Shown: in pieces, positions 1 to 11,365 of the stretch
How the letters are laid out: every line of letters starts with the position of its first letter
Position numbering within the stretch: position 1 is the first letter of the stretch
NCBI RefSeq assembly: GCF_052044135.1
Contig: NZ_JBQDYF010000012.1
Span: forward strand, 57,156 to 121,155
Direction: 5' to 3'
Source: Salinisphaera sp052044135
GTDB lineage: Bacteria > Pseudomonadota > Gammaproteobacteria > Nevskiales > Salinisphaeraceae
Length of the DNA stretch: 64,000 nucleotides
Notes under the pieces: model-generated
What the model saw: the letters and a program-made list of their open reading frames with translations, nothing else
Database searches by the model: none
Told to the model about the DNA's origin: nothing
Made by a program: the position numbers and the translations under genes

Positions 1-670
1 GTGGCAGACGGCTTTCGATGAACTGGACCACCGCGGCCGCAATAACCGTCAGGATCAGAAAAAGGATGCCGACCAGGGTCAGCGGAATCATGTAGCGGAA
101 GGTGCGGTCGCCGATGATCTTGCTCACACCGAGCATTTCCAGAACGGTGATGGCCGACAGAATCGGGGTGTCCTTGATGATGGAGACCAGATAGTTGGCC
201 AGCGCCGGCACGATGCGCGGAATGGCCTGCGGGATGATCACGTCGCGGAAGGTCCGCATCGGGCTGAGGTTGAGCGCCCGGGCGGCCTGGCGCTGCCCCT
301 GGGGCACGGCTTCGATACCGGCCCGGTAAACCTCGGAGGTGTAGGCGCTGTATTGCAGGCCGAGTGCGAAGATGCCGGTCTCCAGCGCGGGTAGCGTAAT
401 CCCGATGTCGGGCAGGACGTAGTACAGGAAATACAGCTGGATGAGCAGCGGCGTATCGCGCACGAACTCCACGATCAGGCGCGTCGGCCAGGAGATCACG
501 CGCAGCGGCGCGGACCGCAGCAACGCGAAGATCAGCCCCAGCACCAACGCCATGAGAAAGCCGAAGATGGTGGCCAGGACGGTGATCTTCATCCCGATCA
601 GCAGGATTGGCAGGATGGAGAGGGCGAATGCCTCGGGGGACGACAAGTCCCAGTGATATCCGAACAGCAT
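1..670 (-). CDS. ehuD: Ectoine/hydroxyectoine-type ABC transporter permease EhuD (3' end outside window)
   Basis: Inner-membrane permease of a polar amino-acid/compatible-solute ABC importer (HisM family). The minus-strand translation starts MLFGYHWDLSSPEAF and shows several hydrophobic segments plus the cytoplasmic EAA loop (EAVPQGQRQAARALNLS), which contacts the ATPase. About 223 codons are visible, so only the extreme C-terminus is missing. Its ATG overlaps the ehuC stop as TGATG, so translation is probably coupled. Ectoine specificity rests on the adjacent binding protein resembling EhuB; the permease alone would only support a polar amino-acid transporter. The ATPase EhuA is not in the window and may lie just beyond the left edge. 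Confidence 0.8.
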   Translation of the reverse strand, partial: MLFGYHWDLSSPEAFALSILPILLIGMKITVLATIFGFLMALVLGLIFALLRSAPLRVISWPTRLIVEFVRDTPLLIQLYFLYYVLPDIGITLPALETGIFALGLQYSAYTSEVYRAGIEAVPQGQRQAARALNLSPMRTFRDVIIPQAIPRIVPALANYLVSIIKDTPILSAITVLEMLGVSKIIGDRTFRYMIPLTLVGILFLILTVIAAAVVQFIESRLP

Positions 671-1329
671 CAGCGGGCCACCTCGCGTCCAGACAGTCGC
701 ACCGTGTAGCGCTCAAGGGCGCGCATCGACACCATCAGCACCAGCGACATGAAGAAATAAAGGAACAGGGTCAGGGTCAGGATCGGCACGGTTTCAAGTG
801 TCTGGTTGCGCAGGTTGTCGGCCTGGAAGGCGAGATCGCTCAGGCTGATCAGCGAGACGAGCGCGGAGTCCTTCAGATTCTGGATCACCAGATTGCCGAA
901 CGGCGGCATCATCTCCACCAGCGCCTGCGGCAATACGATGCGCCAGAGGGTCTGCACGTGGGTGAAGTTGAGCGCGGTCGCCGCTTCGAGTTGTTCAGAC
1001 TCCACAGACGCAATCGCGCCACGCACGACCTCGGCCCCGTAGGCGCCGATGTTGAGCGACAGCCCGAGCACACCGGCCACGGTGGGCGAAAGCGAGATGC
1101 CGATGATCGGCAGGGCGAAGTATATCCAGAACAGCTGCACCAGCAGCGAAGTGCCGCGAAAGATCTGAACGTAGGCCCGCGCCAGCCAACGCCAGCCGGC
1201 AAACCGTGCCCCCGAACCGATACCGGCCGCAAACGACAGGATGGCACCGCCCACGGTCGAGGCGATGGTGATCCACGCGGTAACTTCGGCGCCCTTCAGC
1301 AGGGGCGGCAGGAGTTGGATCCATTGCAT
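670..1329 (-). CDS. ehuC: Ectoine/hydroxyectoine-type ABC transporter permease EhuC
   Basis: 219-aa inner-membrane permease of the HisM/GlnP family, partner of EhuD. It starts MQWIQLLPPLLKGAEVTAW and has about five hydrophobic helices. The EAA motif (ESEQLEAATALNFTHVQTLW) begins near residue 115. The full length fits single-domain permeases of this family. It lies downstream of ehuB and overlaps ehuD, giving the order binding protein, permease, permease. Substrate is inferred from EhuB; a glutamate/aspartate-type transporter is the alternative. Confidence 0.82.
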   Translation of the reverse strand: MQWIQLLPPLLKGAEVTAWITIASTVGGAILSFAAGIGSGARFAGWRWLARAYVQIFRGTSLLVQLFWIYFALPIIGISLSPTVAGVLGLSLNIGAYGAEVVRGAIASVESEQLEAATALNFTHVQTLWRIVLPQALVEMMPPFGNLVIQNLKDSALVSLISLSDLAFQADNLRNQTLETVPILTLTLFLYFFMSLVLMVSMRALERYTVRLSGREVAR

Positions 1330-1441
1330 GCGTTATCCCCTTGTCGAAGCCGGCCGCGATGGGCAACCGCGGCCGGCTCGGTTGGTCTTGTTCGACACGG
1401 GACGGCTTTATGCGCGCCGCCCCGCCTTGGGAGGCGCCGCT

Positions 1442-2332
1442 TCAGGAACCCTTGCTGCTGCACAGCTCCTTGGTGGTCTTTTTGTGCACTTCATCAATGG
1501 AGTGCTGGTCGAGACCAAAGTGCTTGAGAGTCTTGCTCCAGAACGGGGTTTTCTGCACGGCCGCCAGGTTTTTGTCGAAGGCCTTACGCAGGTCCTGATC
1601 CTTCTTGTTGAAGGTGTAGCCGCCCCAGCTGCGTTCCGGCGAGCCGTTGATCATGGGGTCGTGGAAGGGCTCGGCCGGTTCCACCCGGTCGGATTTGGAG
1701 GCCAGGCGCGCCACGGTCAGCTGGGTGCCGGCATAGGCGTCAATGCGCCCGCTGGCCACGGCCGACGCGGCGTCGGTGTTCGCCCGCAGGGTCACGATCT
1801 GCGAGTCCTTGATGCCGACGTCGTGCGCGAATTCCAGCTGGTCGGCGCCGGAGACGATGCCCATTTTCAGGTTGGAGTTTTTGACGAAGTCGCCGTAGCC
1901 GTGGATGTTTTCGGGATTGCCCTTCTTGACCATCAGGCCTTCGCCGTAGGTGGTGTTGGGAATCGAATAGGCCACCTGGCTGCAACGCTGGGGCAAAATC
2001 GCCTGCGAGGCGGCGACCATGTCGACCCGGTCGGCCTTGAGCGCGGGGATCAGCGAGCCGAACGGCATGACCGTCCACTGGATGTCGGTGATGCCCATCT
2101 TCTTGAGCACACGCTTGGCCACAGTCGGGCCGAAGCCTTCGGCCGTGCCTTTGCTGTTCATGTAGCCGTAGGGAATTTCGTTGGCCACGGCGATCCGGAT
2201 GTAGCCGCGGTTCTTGATCTGGCTCAGCGTGGCGGCACTCGCGGTGGTCGCCGCACCCAGCCCAAGCCCTAAGACGAGTGCCATGCCGACAAGCGCCGTG
2301 GTCAGTCCGGCCTTTGCGCGGAATAGTTTCAT
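1442..2332 (-). CDS. ehuB: Periplasmic ectoine/hydroxyectoine-binding protein EhuB
   Basis: 296-aa solute-binding protein (SBP_bac_3 fold) that delivers substrate to EhuC/EhuD. The start ATG at 2332 is preceded by AAAGGAG at good spacing, and the first 33 residues are a Sec signal ending ASA. The mature protein has the N-terminal strand IRIAVANEIPYGYM and the segment QAILPQRCSQVAYSIP, close to the EhuB pattern with ERC-QVAFS after the hinge. This favours ectoine over glutamate or histidine. Compatible-solute uptake suits a halophile. No regulator lies next to the operon in the window. A polar amino-acid-binding protein is the fallback call. Confidence 0.75.
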   Translation of the reverse strand: MKLFRAKAGLTTALVGMALVLGLGLGAATTASAATLSQIKNRGYIRIAVANEIPYGYMNSKGTAEGFGPTVAKRVLKKMGITDIQWTVMPFGSLIPALKADRVDMVAASQAILPQRCSQVAYSIPNTTYGEGLMVKKGNPENIHGYGDFVKNSNLKMGIVSGADQLEFAHDVGIKDSQIVTLRANTDAASAVASGRIDAYAGTQLTVARLASKSDRVEPAEPFHDPMINGSPERSWGGYTFNKKDQDLRKAFDKNLAAVQKTPFWSKTLKHFGLDQHSIDEVHKKTTKELCSSKGS

Positions 2333-2609
2333 GGTTTCTCCTTTGTGTAGATGCAGTGTCGCCCGGCCACTTGACTGTGATCCGGCCGGCGGTGCCACCA
2401 TCTCGGTACGGGCACCCCCCTTTGATTTACCATGCAACATCCGCACCGGGCCCGCAAACCAGACTTTGGCAGGGGCCGCACGCGCCGCGGCCCCCTGGCG
2501 CCGGGCCCGGCCGCCGCCGGCAAACGCCAGGAACGCGGCGTCGAGCGGTTGGTGCGGGCGCCGATCCACGATGGTGCATCGGCTTTCAAACCCATCAAGG
2601 AAAACACGC

Positions 2610-3656
2610 ATGGAATATCGACAACTCGGCCGGAGCGAGGTCCAGGTCAGCAAGATCTGCCTGGGCACCATGACCTTCGGCGAACAGAACAGCGAGGCCG
2701 AGGCCCACGAACAGATCGACTACGCCCTCGATCGTGGCGTGAACTTCATCGATGCGGCCGAGATGTACCCGGTTCCGCCGCGCGCGGAGACCCAGGGCCG
2801 CACCGAGGCCTACATCGGCAGCTGGCTGGCCCGGACGGGACGGCGCGACGAGGTCGTGCTGGCCACCAAGGTGACGGGCCATGCCCGCAGTCCGATGCAA
2901 TATCTGCGCAACGGTGAAACGCCGCGGCTGACCCCGGCGCATATCCGGTATGCAGTCGACGCCAGCCTCGCGCGCCTGCAGACCGATCATATCGACCTCT
3001 ACCAACTGCACTGGCCGGACCGGGCGACCAACACCTTCGGCAAGCGTGGCTATGTGCACGACCCCGACGATGATCCGGTCCCGATCGAAGAAACCCTCGG
3101 CGAACTGGCCCGCCTGGTCGACGAGGGCAAGATCCGCCATGTCGGGCTGTCCAACGAAACCCCCTGGGGCGTCATGCGCTTTCTGCGCGCCGCGGAGCGC
3201 GAATCACTGCCGCGCGCGGTATCGATCCAGAACCCCTATTCGCTGCTCAATCGCACCTTCGAGATCGGCCTGGCCGAATGCGCGATGCATGAACAGATCG
3301 GCCTGCTGGCCTACTCACCGCTGGCCTTCGGCATGCTTTCCGGCAAGTATCTGGACGGCGCCCGCCCCGAAGGCGCGCGCCTGACGCGCTGGGAACGTTT
3401 TGCCCGCTACAACGGCCGGCGCGCCGAACAGGCGACGGCCGATTACGTCGCCCTGGCACGCAAACACGGGCTGGACCCGGCCCAGATGGCGCTGGCTTAT
3501 GTCACCAGCCGGCCGTTCGTGACCTCGAATATTATCGGCGCCACCACCATGGAACAGCTGGCGGCGAATATCGACAGCGCCGAACAAGTGCTATCGAACG
3601 AGGTGATCGCCGGCATCGAGGCTATCCACGCCGACAACCCGGACCCATGCCCCTGA
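2610..3656 (+). CDS. tas: NADP(H)-dependent aldo/keto reductase, Tas family
   Basis: 348-aa aldo/keto reductase, close to E. coli Tas (346 aa) in length and sequence. It begins MEYRQLGRSEVQVSKICLGT at the ATG at 2610, preceded by AAGGA. The frame is open further upstream, but the family similarity begins here. The catalytic tetrad is visible as Asp and Tyr in NFIDAAEMYP, Lys in LATKV and His in LYQLHWPDR; the C-terminal cofactor-binding region has SNIIGATTMEQL. It is transcribed divergently from ehuB across 277 bp and ends just before a bidirectional terminator. Physiological substrate unknown; probably aldehyde or ketone detoxification. Confidence 0.9.
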   Translation: MEYRQLGRSEVQVSKICLGTMTFGEQNSEAEAHEQIDYALDRGVNFIDAAEMYPVPPRAETQGRTEAYIGSWLARTGRRDEVVLATKVTGHARSPMQYLRNGETPRLTPAHIRYAVDASLARLQTDHIDLYQLHWPDRATNTFGKRGYVHDPDDDPVPIEETLGELARLVDEGKIRHVGLSNETPWGVMRFLRAAERESLPRAVSIQNPYSLLNRTFEIGLAECAMHEQIGLLAYSPLAFGMLSGKYLDGARPEGARLTRWERFARYNGRRAEQATADYVALARKHGLDPAQMALAYVTSRPFVTSNIIGATTMEQLAANIDSAEQVLSNEVIAGIEAIHADNPDPCP

Positions 3657-3692
3657 CGGCATCGCAGCGCGCGAGCACGGACGTGCCGCGAT

Positions 3693-3728
3693 AAAAAAGC
3701 CGGTGCCTGGGCAGGCACCGGCTTTTTT
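3693..3728. terminator. Bidirectional intrinsic terminator between tas and mvaS
   Basis: Perfect 12-bp GC-rich stem (GCCGGTGCCTG / CAGGCACCGGC region) with an A6 run before and a T6 run after, so it can end transcription on both strands. It lies between the convergent ends of tas (stop 3656) and HMG-CoA synthase (stop 3751). Confidence 0.92.
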
Positions 3729-3750
3729 ACATCCGCGGGAACGTGCGCCG

Positions 3751-5259
3751 TCAGCCGACGGCCTTCTTCGCAGCGGCGCCGACCTGTCGGGCCGCCGGCA
3801 CGTAGCGGTAGTACTCGATCCCCAGATCGTGGAAATCCGGGCGATCGGTTTCGCCGATACGATCGACCACAAACTCGTCGCTGGCCGGCGCCGGCTTGAC
3901 GTCGGCCGGGTGGCCATCGTGGAGCGCGGCGTACTGGTCGGCATCGAGCTCCACCGGTGTGCCCAGCGCCTCGGTAAAGTTGATGCGCGCCGCGGCGTCC
4001 TCCCAGCCTTCGGCCACCCGCATCGGTAATGCCTCGGCGGCGTCGCCGCTGCCGTAGCCCAGCGCCAGCCAGTGCTGCCCGCCGAGATTGAGCGTGTCGC
4101 GGTGGGCCTGGGTGAATCCGGCGGCCAGCCAGGCAGGCAGCGCGGCGGTGTAGAGATTACCCAGATCGCGCATCATCTCGCTGCCGAGAGCGAGCTTGCC
4201 GGAGACCAGGTTCTGCCACAGCTCGGTCTTGCGCAGATAGCGCATCAGATTGCCGGCCAGCGGGAACGCATCCTCGCCCGACTCGCCGGCGGCGACGCGC
4301 GCCCGCATGTCGGGCGTCACACCGGACAGCTCGGCCAGCAGGGCGTCGCCGTCGATACCGGCGCCCCTGGCATATTCGCTCAGCTCGGCGCGATTGGCGT
4401 CGTCACCGTCGGCCAGGGCGAACAGATAGGCCATGGCCCAGCCCGCCGAGGGCATGCGGTGATACGGTCGATGCATGAACACGGCATCCACCGAGTGAAA
4501 GAAATCGGCCCGCCGACCGCCACCACGGCGCGCGAGCATGGCGTTGATCGCGGCCCGAGTGGCATCGACGTAGCAGCTGGTCGAATAACGGCCGTTGAAC
4601 ACCGGCAAATCCTGCATCTGGCCATCGGCACGCTGTGGCTGCCCGCGGAAGCGGGCAAACGGTTTGCGGAAATCGACCATGCGGTAATCCGAGGCGCTGC
4701 CCGAGCCGCCCAGATCGACATGCAGCAGCTTCGGCTCGGCTTCGAGCAGCATGGCCACCGCGCCGGCGCCCTGGGTCGGCTCACCGGATGAGCCGCGCGC
4801 GTATTCAGCGATATCGGAACAGACCACGATCGCCTTGCGCGCCGCGCCGTCGGTGGCCAGATAGCGCAGTGCGTTCTTCATCGCATAGACACCGCCGAGA
4901 CAGGCATGCTTGAACTCGGGCACCTCGCATTCGCGTGACATGGCGGGCAGCGCATGCGCAGCCAGCGCATCGTCGAGCATCCCCTTGACGATCACCGCGC
5001 CAGCCGAGTTATCGCTGGAGGACTCGGTGCCGAGCGCGAGATAGCCGATCTCGCGCGGATCGATGTCGTAGGCTTCGATCAAGCGCCAGGCGGCATTCGC
5101 GGCGAGCGTGTACACACTCTGCTCCGGCCCCCGCATGCGAAAGCTTCGGCCCACGACCTTGCGCACCTTGTCCCAGGGCTGGTCGTTCCAGGCGCACCAG
5201 TCCTCGAGATTGACACGATACGGCGGCAGATAAAGCGCCAGTCCACTGATTCCCGGCAT
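3751..5259 (-). CDS. mvaS: Hydroxymethylglutaryl-CoA synthase
   Basis: 502-aa thiolase-fold enzyme condensing acetyl-CoA with acetoacetyl-CoA to HMG-CoA, the first committed mevalonate step. The acyl-accepting cysteine is Cys120 in EFKHACLGG. Glu79 in LGTESSSD matches the family's general base, and the histidine is in MHRPYHRMPSAGWAM. The start at 5259 (MPGISGLALYLPPYR) is where family similarity begins. It is longer than typical Gram-positive MvaS (about 390 aa), with extra C-terminal sequence. It is transcribed away from the mvaD operon across a 168-bp divergent region. No acetoacetyl-CoA thiolase is nearby. Confidence 0.92.
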   Translation of the reverse strand: MPGISGLALYLPPYRVNLEDWCAWNDQPWDKVRKVVGRSFRMRGPEQSVYTLAANAAWRLIEAYDIDPREIGYLALGTESSSDNSAGAVIVKGMLDDALAAHALPAMSRECEVPEFKHACLGGVYAMKNALRYLATDGAARKAIVVCSDIAEYARGSSGEPTQGAGAVAMLLEAEPKLLHVDLGGSGSASDYRMVDFRKPFARFRGQPQRADGQMQDLPVFNGRYSTSCYVDATRAAINAMLARRGGGRRADFFHSVDAVFMHRPYHRMPSAGWAMAYLFALADGDDANRAELSEYARGAGIDGDALLAELSGVTPDMRARVAAGESGEDAFPLAGNLMRYLRKTELWQNLVSGKLALGSEMMRDLGNLYTAALPAWLAAGFTQAHRDTLNLGGQHWLALGYGSGDAAEALPMRVAEGWEDAAARINFTEALGTPVELDADQYAALHDGHPADVKPAPASDEFVVDRIGETDRPDFHDLGIEYYRYVPAARQVGAAAKKAVG

Positions 5260-5427
5260 GGTTTTTCTCGTCGTCCGGCGGCCCGCTGTGGGTGCCACGT
5301 GAATTTTTCGTCAGGGATATGCTAGCAAATGGTGCACTGTGCAAGGGCATCATGTTCGGCAGATCGATGACGATGGCGTATCCTTGCGCGCGAATTGTTC
5401 CTGTAAAAGCCGACGGCAGAATCGATC
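5260..5427. promoter_or_regulatory. Divergent control region of mvaS and the mvaD operon
   Basis: 168-bp gap between divergent mevalonate genes, less GC-rich than its surroundings. It contains the 11-bp palindrome TGCACTGTGCA at 5333-5343. On the minus strand TTGCAC, a 17-bp spacer and CATATC could be a weak promoter for mvaS overlapping that palindrome. On the plus strand TATCCT near 5380 could be a -10 for mvaD. These are pattern matches only. Confidence 0.35.
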
Positions 5428-6399
5428 ATGAGCCAAGCCACTGCGCGCGCCCACAGCAATATCGCGCTGATCAAGTACTGGGGCAAGCGCGCGGGACCGC
5501 GCAATCTGCCGGCAGTCGGGTCCATATCGGTGACGCTCGACGGCCTGTACACCGATACCACCGTCGTGTTCGACGAGGCGCTGGCGGCCGACACGGCCGA
5601 ACTCGATAAAAAACCCGTCGACACCGCGCGCCTGACGCCGTTTCTCGATCTGGTGCGCGCGCACGCCGGGATCGACACACGCGCAGCGATCGTCTCGGCC
5701 AACAATTTCCCCACCGGGGCCGGTCTCGCCTCGTCTGCCTCGGGTTTCGCGGCGCTGTCGCTGGCCGCGACCCGGGCCGCGGGGCTCGATCTGTCCCCGC
5801 GCGAACTCTCGATCCTGGCACGCCAGGGCTCGGGCTCCGCGGCACGCTCGATCTTCGGCGGTTTTGCCGAAATGCACCGCGGCGAATTCGATGATGGCAG
5901 CGATGCTTTCGCCGAGCCCATGCTCGATCCCGGCGAGTGGCCGGTGGAGATCGTGGTCGCGATCACCGACCGGGCCACGAAGTCGGTCAACTCCTCGATC
6001 GGCATGAGCCATCTCGAGCAACGCTCCGATTATTATTCGGCCTGGGTGGCGCACTCGGAAACCGACCTGAGCGCCATGCGCGACGCCATCGCCGCGCGCG
6101 ACTTCGGGACCGTCGGCGCACTCACGGAAATGAGCTGTCTCAAGCTGCACGGATTGATGATGTCGACCCGGCCGGGGCTGATCTACTGGAACCCCGCCAC
6201 CGTGGCGGCCATTCAGGCCGTGCGGGCCCTGCGCGAAGCCGGCACCCCGGTCTACTTCACGATCGACGCCGGCCCACAGGTCAAGGCCCTGTGCGCGCCC
6301 GGCGATGGCGAGGCAGTGGCACGTGCGCTGGCGCGGGTACCCGGCGTGCTGGAGACCCGTAGGACGGCCCTGGGCCCGGCAGCGAGCGTGCTCGCATGA
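5428..6399 (+). CDS. mvaD: Diphosphomevalonate decarboxylase
   Basis: 323-aa GHMP-superfamily enzyme making isopentenyl diphosphate from mevalonate 5-diphosphate with ATP. Signatures: KYWGK at 16-20, the nucleotide-binding loop NFPTGAGLASSASG at 93-106, GSGSAARSIFGGF at 134-146, and the catalytic aspartate D280 in FTIDAGPQ. Most relatives have DAGPN at this last site, so N to Q at 284 is a small deviation. First gene of the operon; its TGA overlaps the next ATG (ATGA at 6396-6399), implying translational coupling. Confidence 0.95.
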   Translation: MSQATARAHSNIALIKYWGKRAGPRNLPAVGSISVTLDGLYTDTTVVFDEALAADTAELDKKPVDTARLTPFLDLVRAHAGIDTRAAIVSANNFPTGAGLASSASGFAALSLAATRAAGLDLSPRELSILARQGSGSAARSIFGGFAEMHRGEFDDGSDAFAEPMLDPGEWPVEIVVAITDRATKSVNSSIGMSHLEQRSDYYSAWVAHSETDLSAMRDAIAARDFGTVGALTEMSCLKLHGLMMSTRPGLIYWNPATVAAIQAVRALREAGTPVYFTIDAGPQVKALCAPGDGEAVARALARVPGVLETRRTALGPAASVLA

Positions 6400-7472
6400 C
6401 CACAACGGCCCCGGTCATCGCGAGCGCGCCGGGCAAGCTGTTCCTGATCGGCGAATATGCCGTGCTCGAAGGCGCACCGGCGATCCTGACCGCAGTCGAT
6501 CGCCGGGCCCGCGTCACGCTCTCTGATTCGAACGACGGCCACTGGCATCTGACCGCACCCAATCTGGACATCCACCGGCTGGCACTCGGCGCCGACGGAC
6601 ACGGCGCACGGGGCGCCGATGAGGGGCTGCACGACCGGCTGCGGGTCTATCGGGCCGTGCTGGCCCATGTCGCAGCCTATCTCGATTCGCCGCTGCCGCC
6701 GCTCGACGTACACATCGACACCACAGATTTCGCGCGCGACGGGCACAAGCTCGGCCTCGGCTCGAGCGCGGCGGTTGCCGCCGCCCTCACGTGCGCACTC
6801 CTGGCCCGCGTCGGCGTCGAGCCGGCGCCGGCCCGGCTGGCCGAACTGGCCATCGCCGCCCATCGCGATGCCCAGGGCGGCACCGGCAGCGGCGGCGATG
6901 TCGCCACCGCGGTGTATGGCGGCATCATCAGCTATACCCGCGATCAACCGCCGGCGCCGCTGGTCTGGCCCACGGGGCTGGCCGGTGTCGCCGTGGTGAC
7001 CGGCACCGGGGCGAGCACCACCGACCTGGTCGGGCGTGTCTATACCTACGGCCAACGCGATCCGACCGGCTTTGCGTCCGATCTCGGCCGCCTGGCGGCG
7101 CTGGCGGAGAATGCGGCGGCGGACCTCGACCATGCCGTGCGCTTCGTGCGGCTGGCGCGCGAGTACTTCGAGGCGCTGATCGCACTGGATCACCATGCCG
7201 AGGCCGGTATCGTCAGCGCCCGCCACCACCAGCTGCACGCCGCGGCAGCCGATCATGGCGCGGTGTTCAAGAGTTCCGGTGCCGGCGGCGGCGACGTGGG
7301 GCTGTTGTTCACCACGCCCAACGTGGATGAAACCGCGCTTCGCAGCGACTTTCAGGCGGTCGGCGCCGAAATCATCGAACTCGGTTTCGCGGCCCCCGGT
7401 GTGGCGCTGGAAGCCACGCCGGACCGGCCAACCGGGGCACATCCTGCGACAGACCGACACAGGCTGCGCTAA
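6396..7472 (+). CDS. mvaK2: Phosphomevalonate kinase
   Basis: 358-aa GHMP kinase converting mevalonate 5-phosphate to the 5-diphosphate. Motifs: GKLFLIGEYAV at 13-23, LGLGSSAAV at 119-127, AQGGTGSGGDVATAVYGG from 159, and the C-terminal glycine motif SSGAGGGDVGL. The AQG-GSG-DVA-AVYGG pattern marks phosphomevalonate kinases. Mevalonate kinase itself is carried by the next gene, so the two phosphorylations are split between them. It starts inside the mvaD stop codon; 72 bp separate it from the following fusion gene. Confidence 0.9.
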   Translation: MTTTAPVIASAPGKLFLIGEYAVLEGAPAILTAVDRRARVTLSDSNDGHWHLTAPNLDIHRLALGADGHGARGADEGLHDRLRVYRAVLAHVAAYLDSPLPPLDVHIDTTDFARDGHKLGLGSSAAVAAALTCALLARVGVEPAPARLAELAIAAHRDAQGGTGSGGDVATAVYGGIISYTRDQPPAPLVWPTGLAGVAVVTGTGASTTDLVGRVYTYGQRDPTGFASDLGRLAALAENAAADLDHAVRFVRLAREYFEALIALDHHAEAGIVSARHHQLHAAAADHGAVFKSSGAGGGDVGLLFTTPNVDETALRSDFQAVGAEIIELGFAAPGVALEATPDRPTGAHPATDRHRLR

Positions 7473-7544
7473 ACTACTGTATTAGACAACGATATCGATG
7501 TGCTGTCGGTATCTTGGATCATCCCGCGCGAGGGTTCGTTTCGC

Positions 7545-9835
<2,291 letters not shown>

Positions 9836-9839
<4 letters not shown>

Positions 9840-10438
9840 GCACGAACACCGATGCCGGCGACGCCGACGTTGTTTCCTTCGACGACGAACCCCTGATCCT
9901 GGTCGACTCCGACGACAATGTGCTCGGCCACATGCCCAAGGCCGAGGCACATCTTGGCGACGGCGTGCTGCATCGCGCGTTCTCGATCTTTCTGTTCAAC
10001 AGCGCAGGCGACGTGCTGATGCAGCAGCGGGCGGACGCCAAGCAGCTCTGGGGCGGTTTCTGGTCGAACAGCGTGTGCAGCCATCCGCGGCGCGGCGAAA
10101 CCGTCGCCGAGGCCGCCAAGCGGCGCTTGCGCGAAGAGATCGGCATCGACGCGGATGTCACCTATCTCTACAAGTTCGAGTACCACGCACGGTTCGGCGA
10201 CATCGGGGCCGAACACGAGATGTGCTCGGTGTTCGCCGCCGGTTCGGACGCGCCGGTCACCGGCAACCCGAACGAAATCGCGGATTTCTCGTTCGTGGCG
10301 CCCGAGGCACTCGATGCGGACCTGGCCGCACACCCCAACCGTTACACGCCGTGGATCAAGATGGAATGGCCGCGCATTCGCGAGGCGCACTGGGCCACAG
10401 TCACCCGACTGCTCGCAAGCGACCGTCAGTCCGGCTGA
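9836..10438 (+). CDS. idi: Isopentenyl-diphosphate delta-isomerase, type 1
   Basis: 200-aa Nudix-fold enzyme interconverting IPP and DMAPP, needed in a mevalonate-only organism. Catalytic Cys81 lies in SNSVCSHP and the Glu pair in AEHEMCSVF (126/128). The Nudix helix AEAAKRRLREEIGI follows the cysteine. It is the last gene of the mvaD operon; its ATG overlaps the previous stop. The first 15 residues are acidic and unconserved. A hairpin follows at 10505. Confidence 0.95.
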
Positions 10439-10504
10439 CGCAATCCGCCGCGGCCGACAACTGACCGAAACACCGGCCGGCCCGCGCCACCCAGCGTAGT
10501 AACG

Positions 10505-10530
10505 CCAACCCGGCCTGCATACCGGGTTGG
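10505..10530. terminator. Hairpin between convergent idi and hpnM
   Basis: Perfect 9-bp stem CCAACCCGG / CCGGGTTGG with an 8-nt loop, midway between the stop codons of idi (10438) and hpnM (10541). There is no clear T-run, so an intrinsic terminator is likely by position but not certain. Confidence 0.55.
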
Positions 10531-10540
10531 CAGCTGCCGG

Positions 10541-11182
10541 TTAGTTGCCGGAATTGGCCGGCACGCTCGGGATGCTCGGGTATTTCTTGAGTTGCGCCTT
10601 GAACTGCTTGATGAAGCCGTCGGCGCCCTTGTCCTGAATGGAACTGCTGTACTGGCCACGCTTGAGCGCCAGATCGCTGACCCCCTTGGCCACGACATTG
10701 ACGATCTTCCAGTCGCCGCCCTCATTGTCCAGCACATAGTTGATCGGTATCCGATCGCCGCCGGACACAATCACCGTATCCACCTGACGGCGGCCGCCCG
10801 GGGCGTTCTTGACGCCCTTGATCTTGAAGGTCTGGCCACTGTAGCTGTCAAAACGCGACGCATAGGTCGCGAGCGTGTCCTCACGGAACATGTGCTGGTA
10901 CTGCTTCTGCTGCTCCGGACTGAGCCTGGACCACTTATTGCCGAGCGCGAGCTTGGCGATGCGGTCCAGATCAAACGAGTGATCAATCACCGGCGCCAGC
11001 TTCTTGTAGCGCCCCGCAAAACCGAGCTGCTTGCCCTGTTTCATGGTCGCGACCAACTGGCTGTCGAGATTCTCGACCACACTGCGCGCCGGCTCGGCGG
11101 CCGCCGCCGTCCAGACACTGACGCAGGCAAATATCACGCCCGTGGCCACCAGACCTCGCAATAAACGCGTCGCTGCTTTCAT
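10541..11182 (-). CDS. hpnM: HpnM, hopanoid-associated periplasmic MlaC/Ttg2D-family protein
   Basis: 213-aa secreted protein of the toluene-tolerance Ttg2/MlaC family; these carry lipids across the periplasm. The ATG at 11182 begins a signal peptide (MKAATRLLRGLVATG, cleavage after TAAAA). The mature part has the family pattern AGRYKKLAPVIDHSFDLDRIAKLALG and RIPINYVLDNEGGDWKIVNVVAKGVS. Known HpnM works with the RND protein HpnN to move hopanoids to the outer membrane. Here hpnM is the last gene of the minus-strand hopanoid set, 183 bp after hpnB and far from hpnN. Confidence 0.88.
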   Translation of the reverse strand: MKAATRLLRGLVATGVIFACVSVWTAAAAEPARSVVENLDSQLVATMKQGKQLGFAGRYKKLAPVIDHSFDLDRIAKLALGNKWSRLSPEQQKQYQHMFREDTLATYASRFDSYSGQTFKIKGVKNAPGGRRQVDTVIVSGGDRIPINYVLDNEGGDWKIVNVVAKGVSDLALKRGQYSSSIQDKGADGFIKQFKAQLKKYPSIPSVPANSGN

Positions 11183-11365
11183 TCTCGGCTTCCTTGACTC
11201 AATCCCAGGCTGCACCGTGTCGTGCCGCACGTCCCTCGATATGGGGCCGACATGCGACCCATCAAGCGGATTAGACCGCAGTCCGGTTGTATGTGTCCTG
11301 AATACATCGAAAACGACCCGGGGCGCCGGCGCGCGCGCCGCATTCGCTGGCCGCGCCGCCGATCG

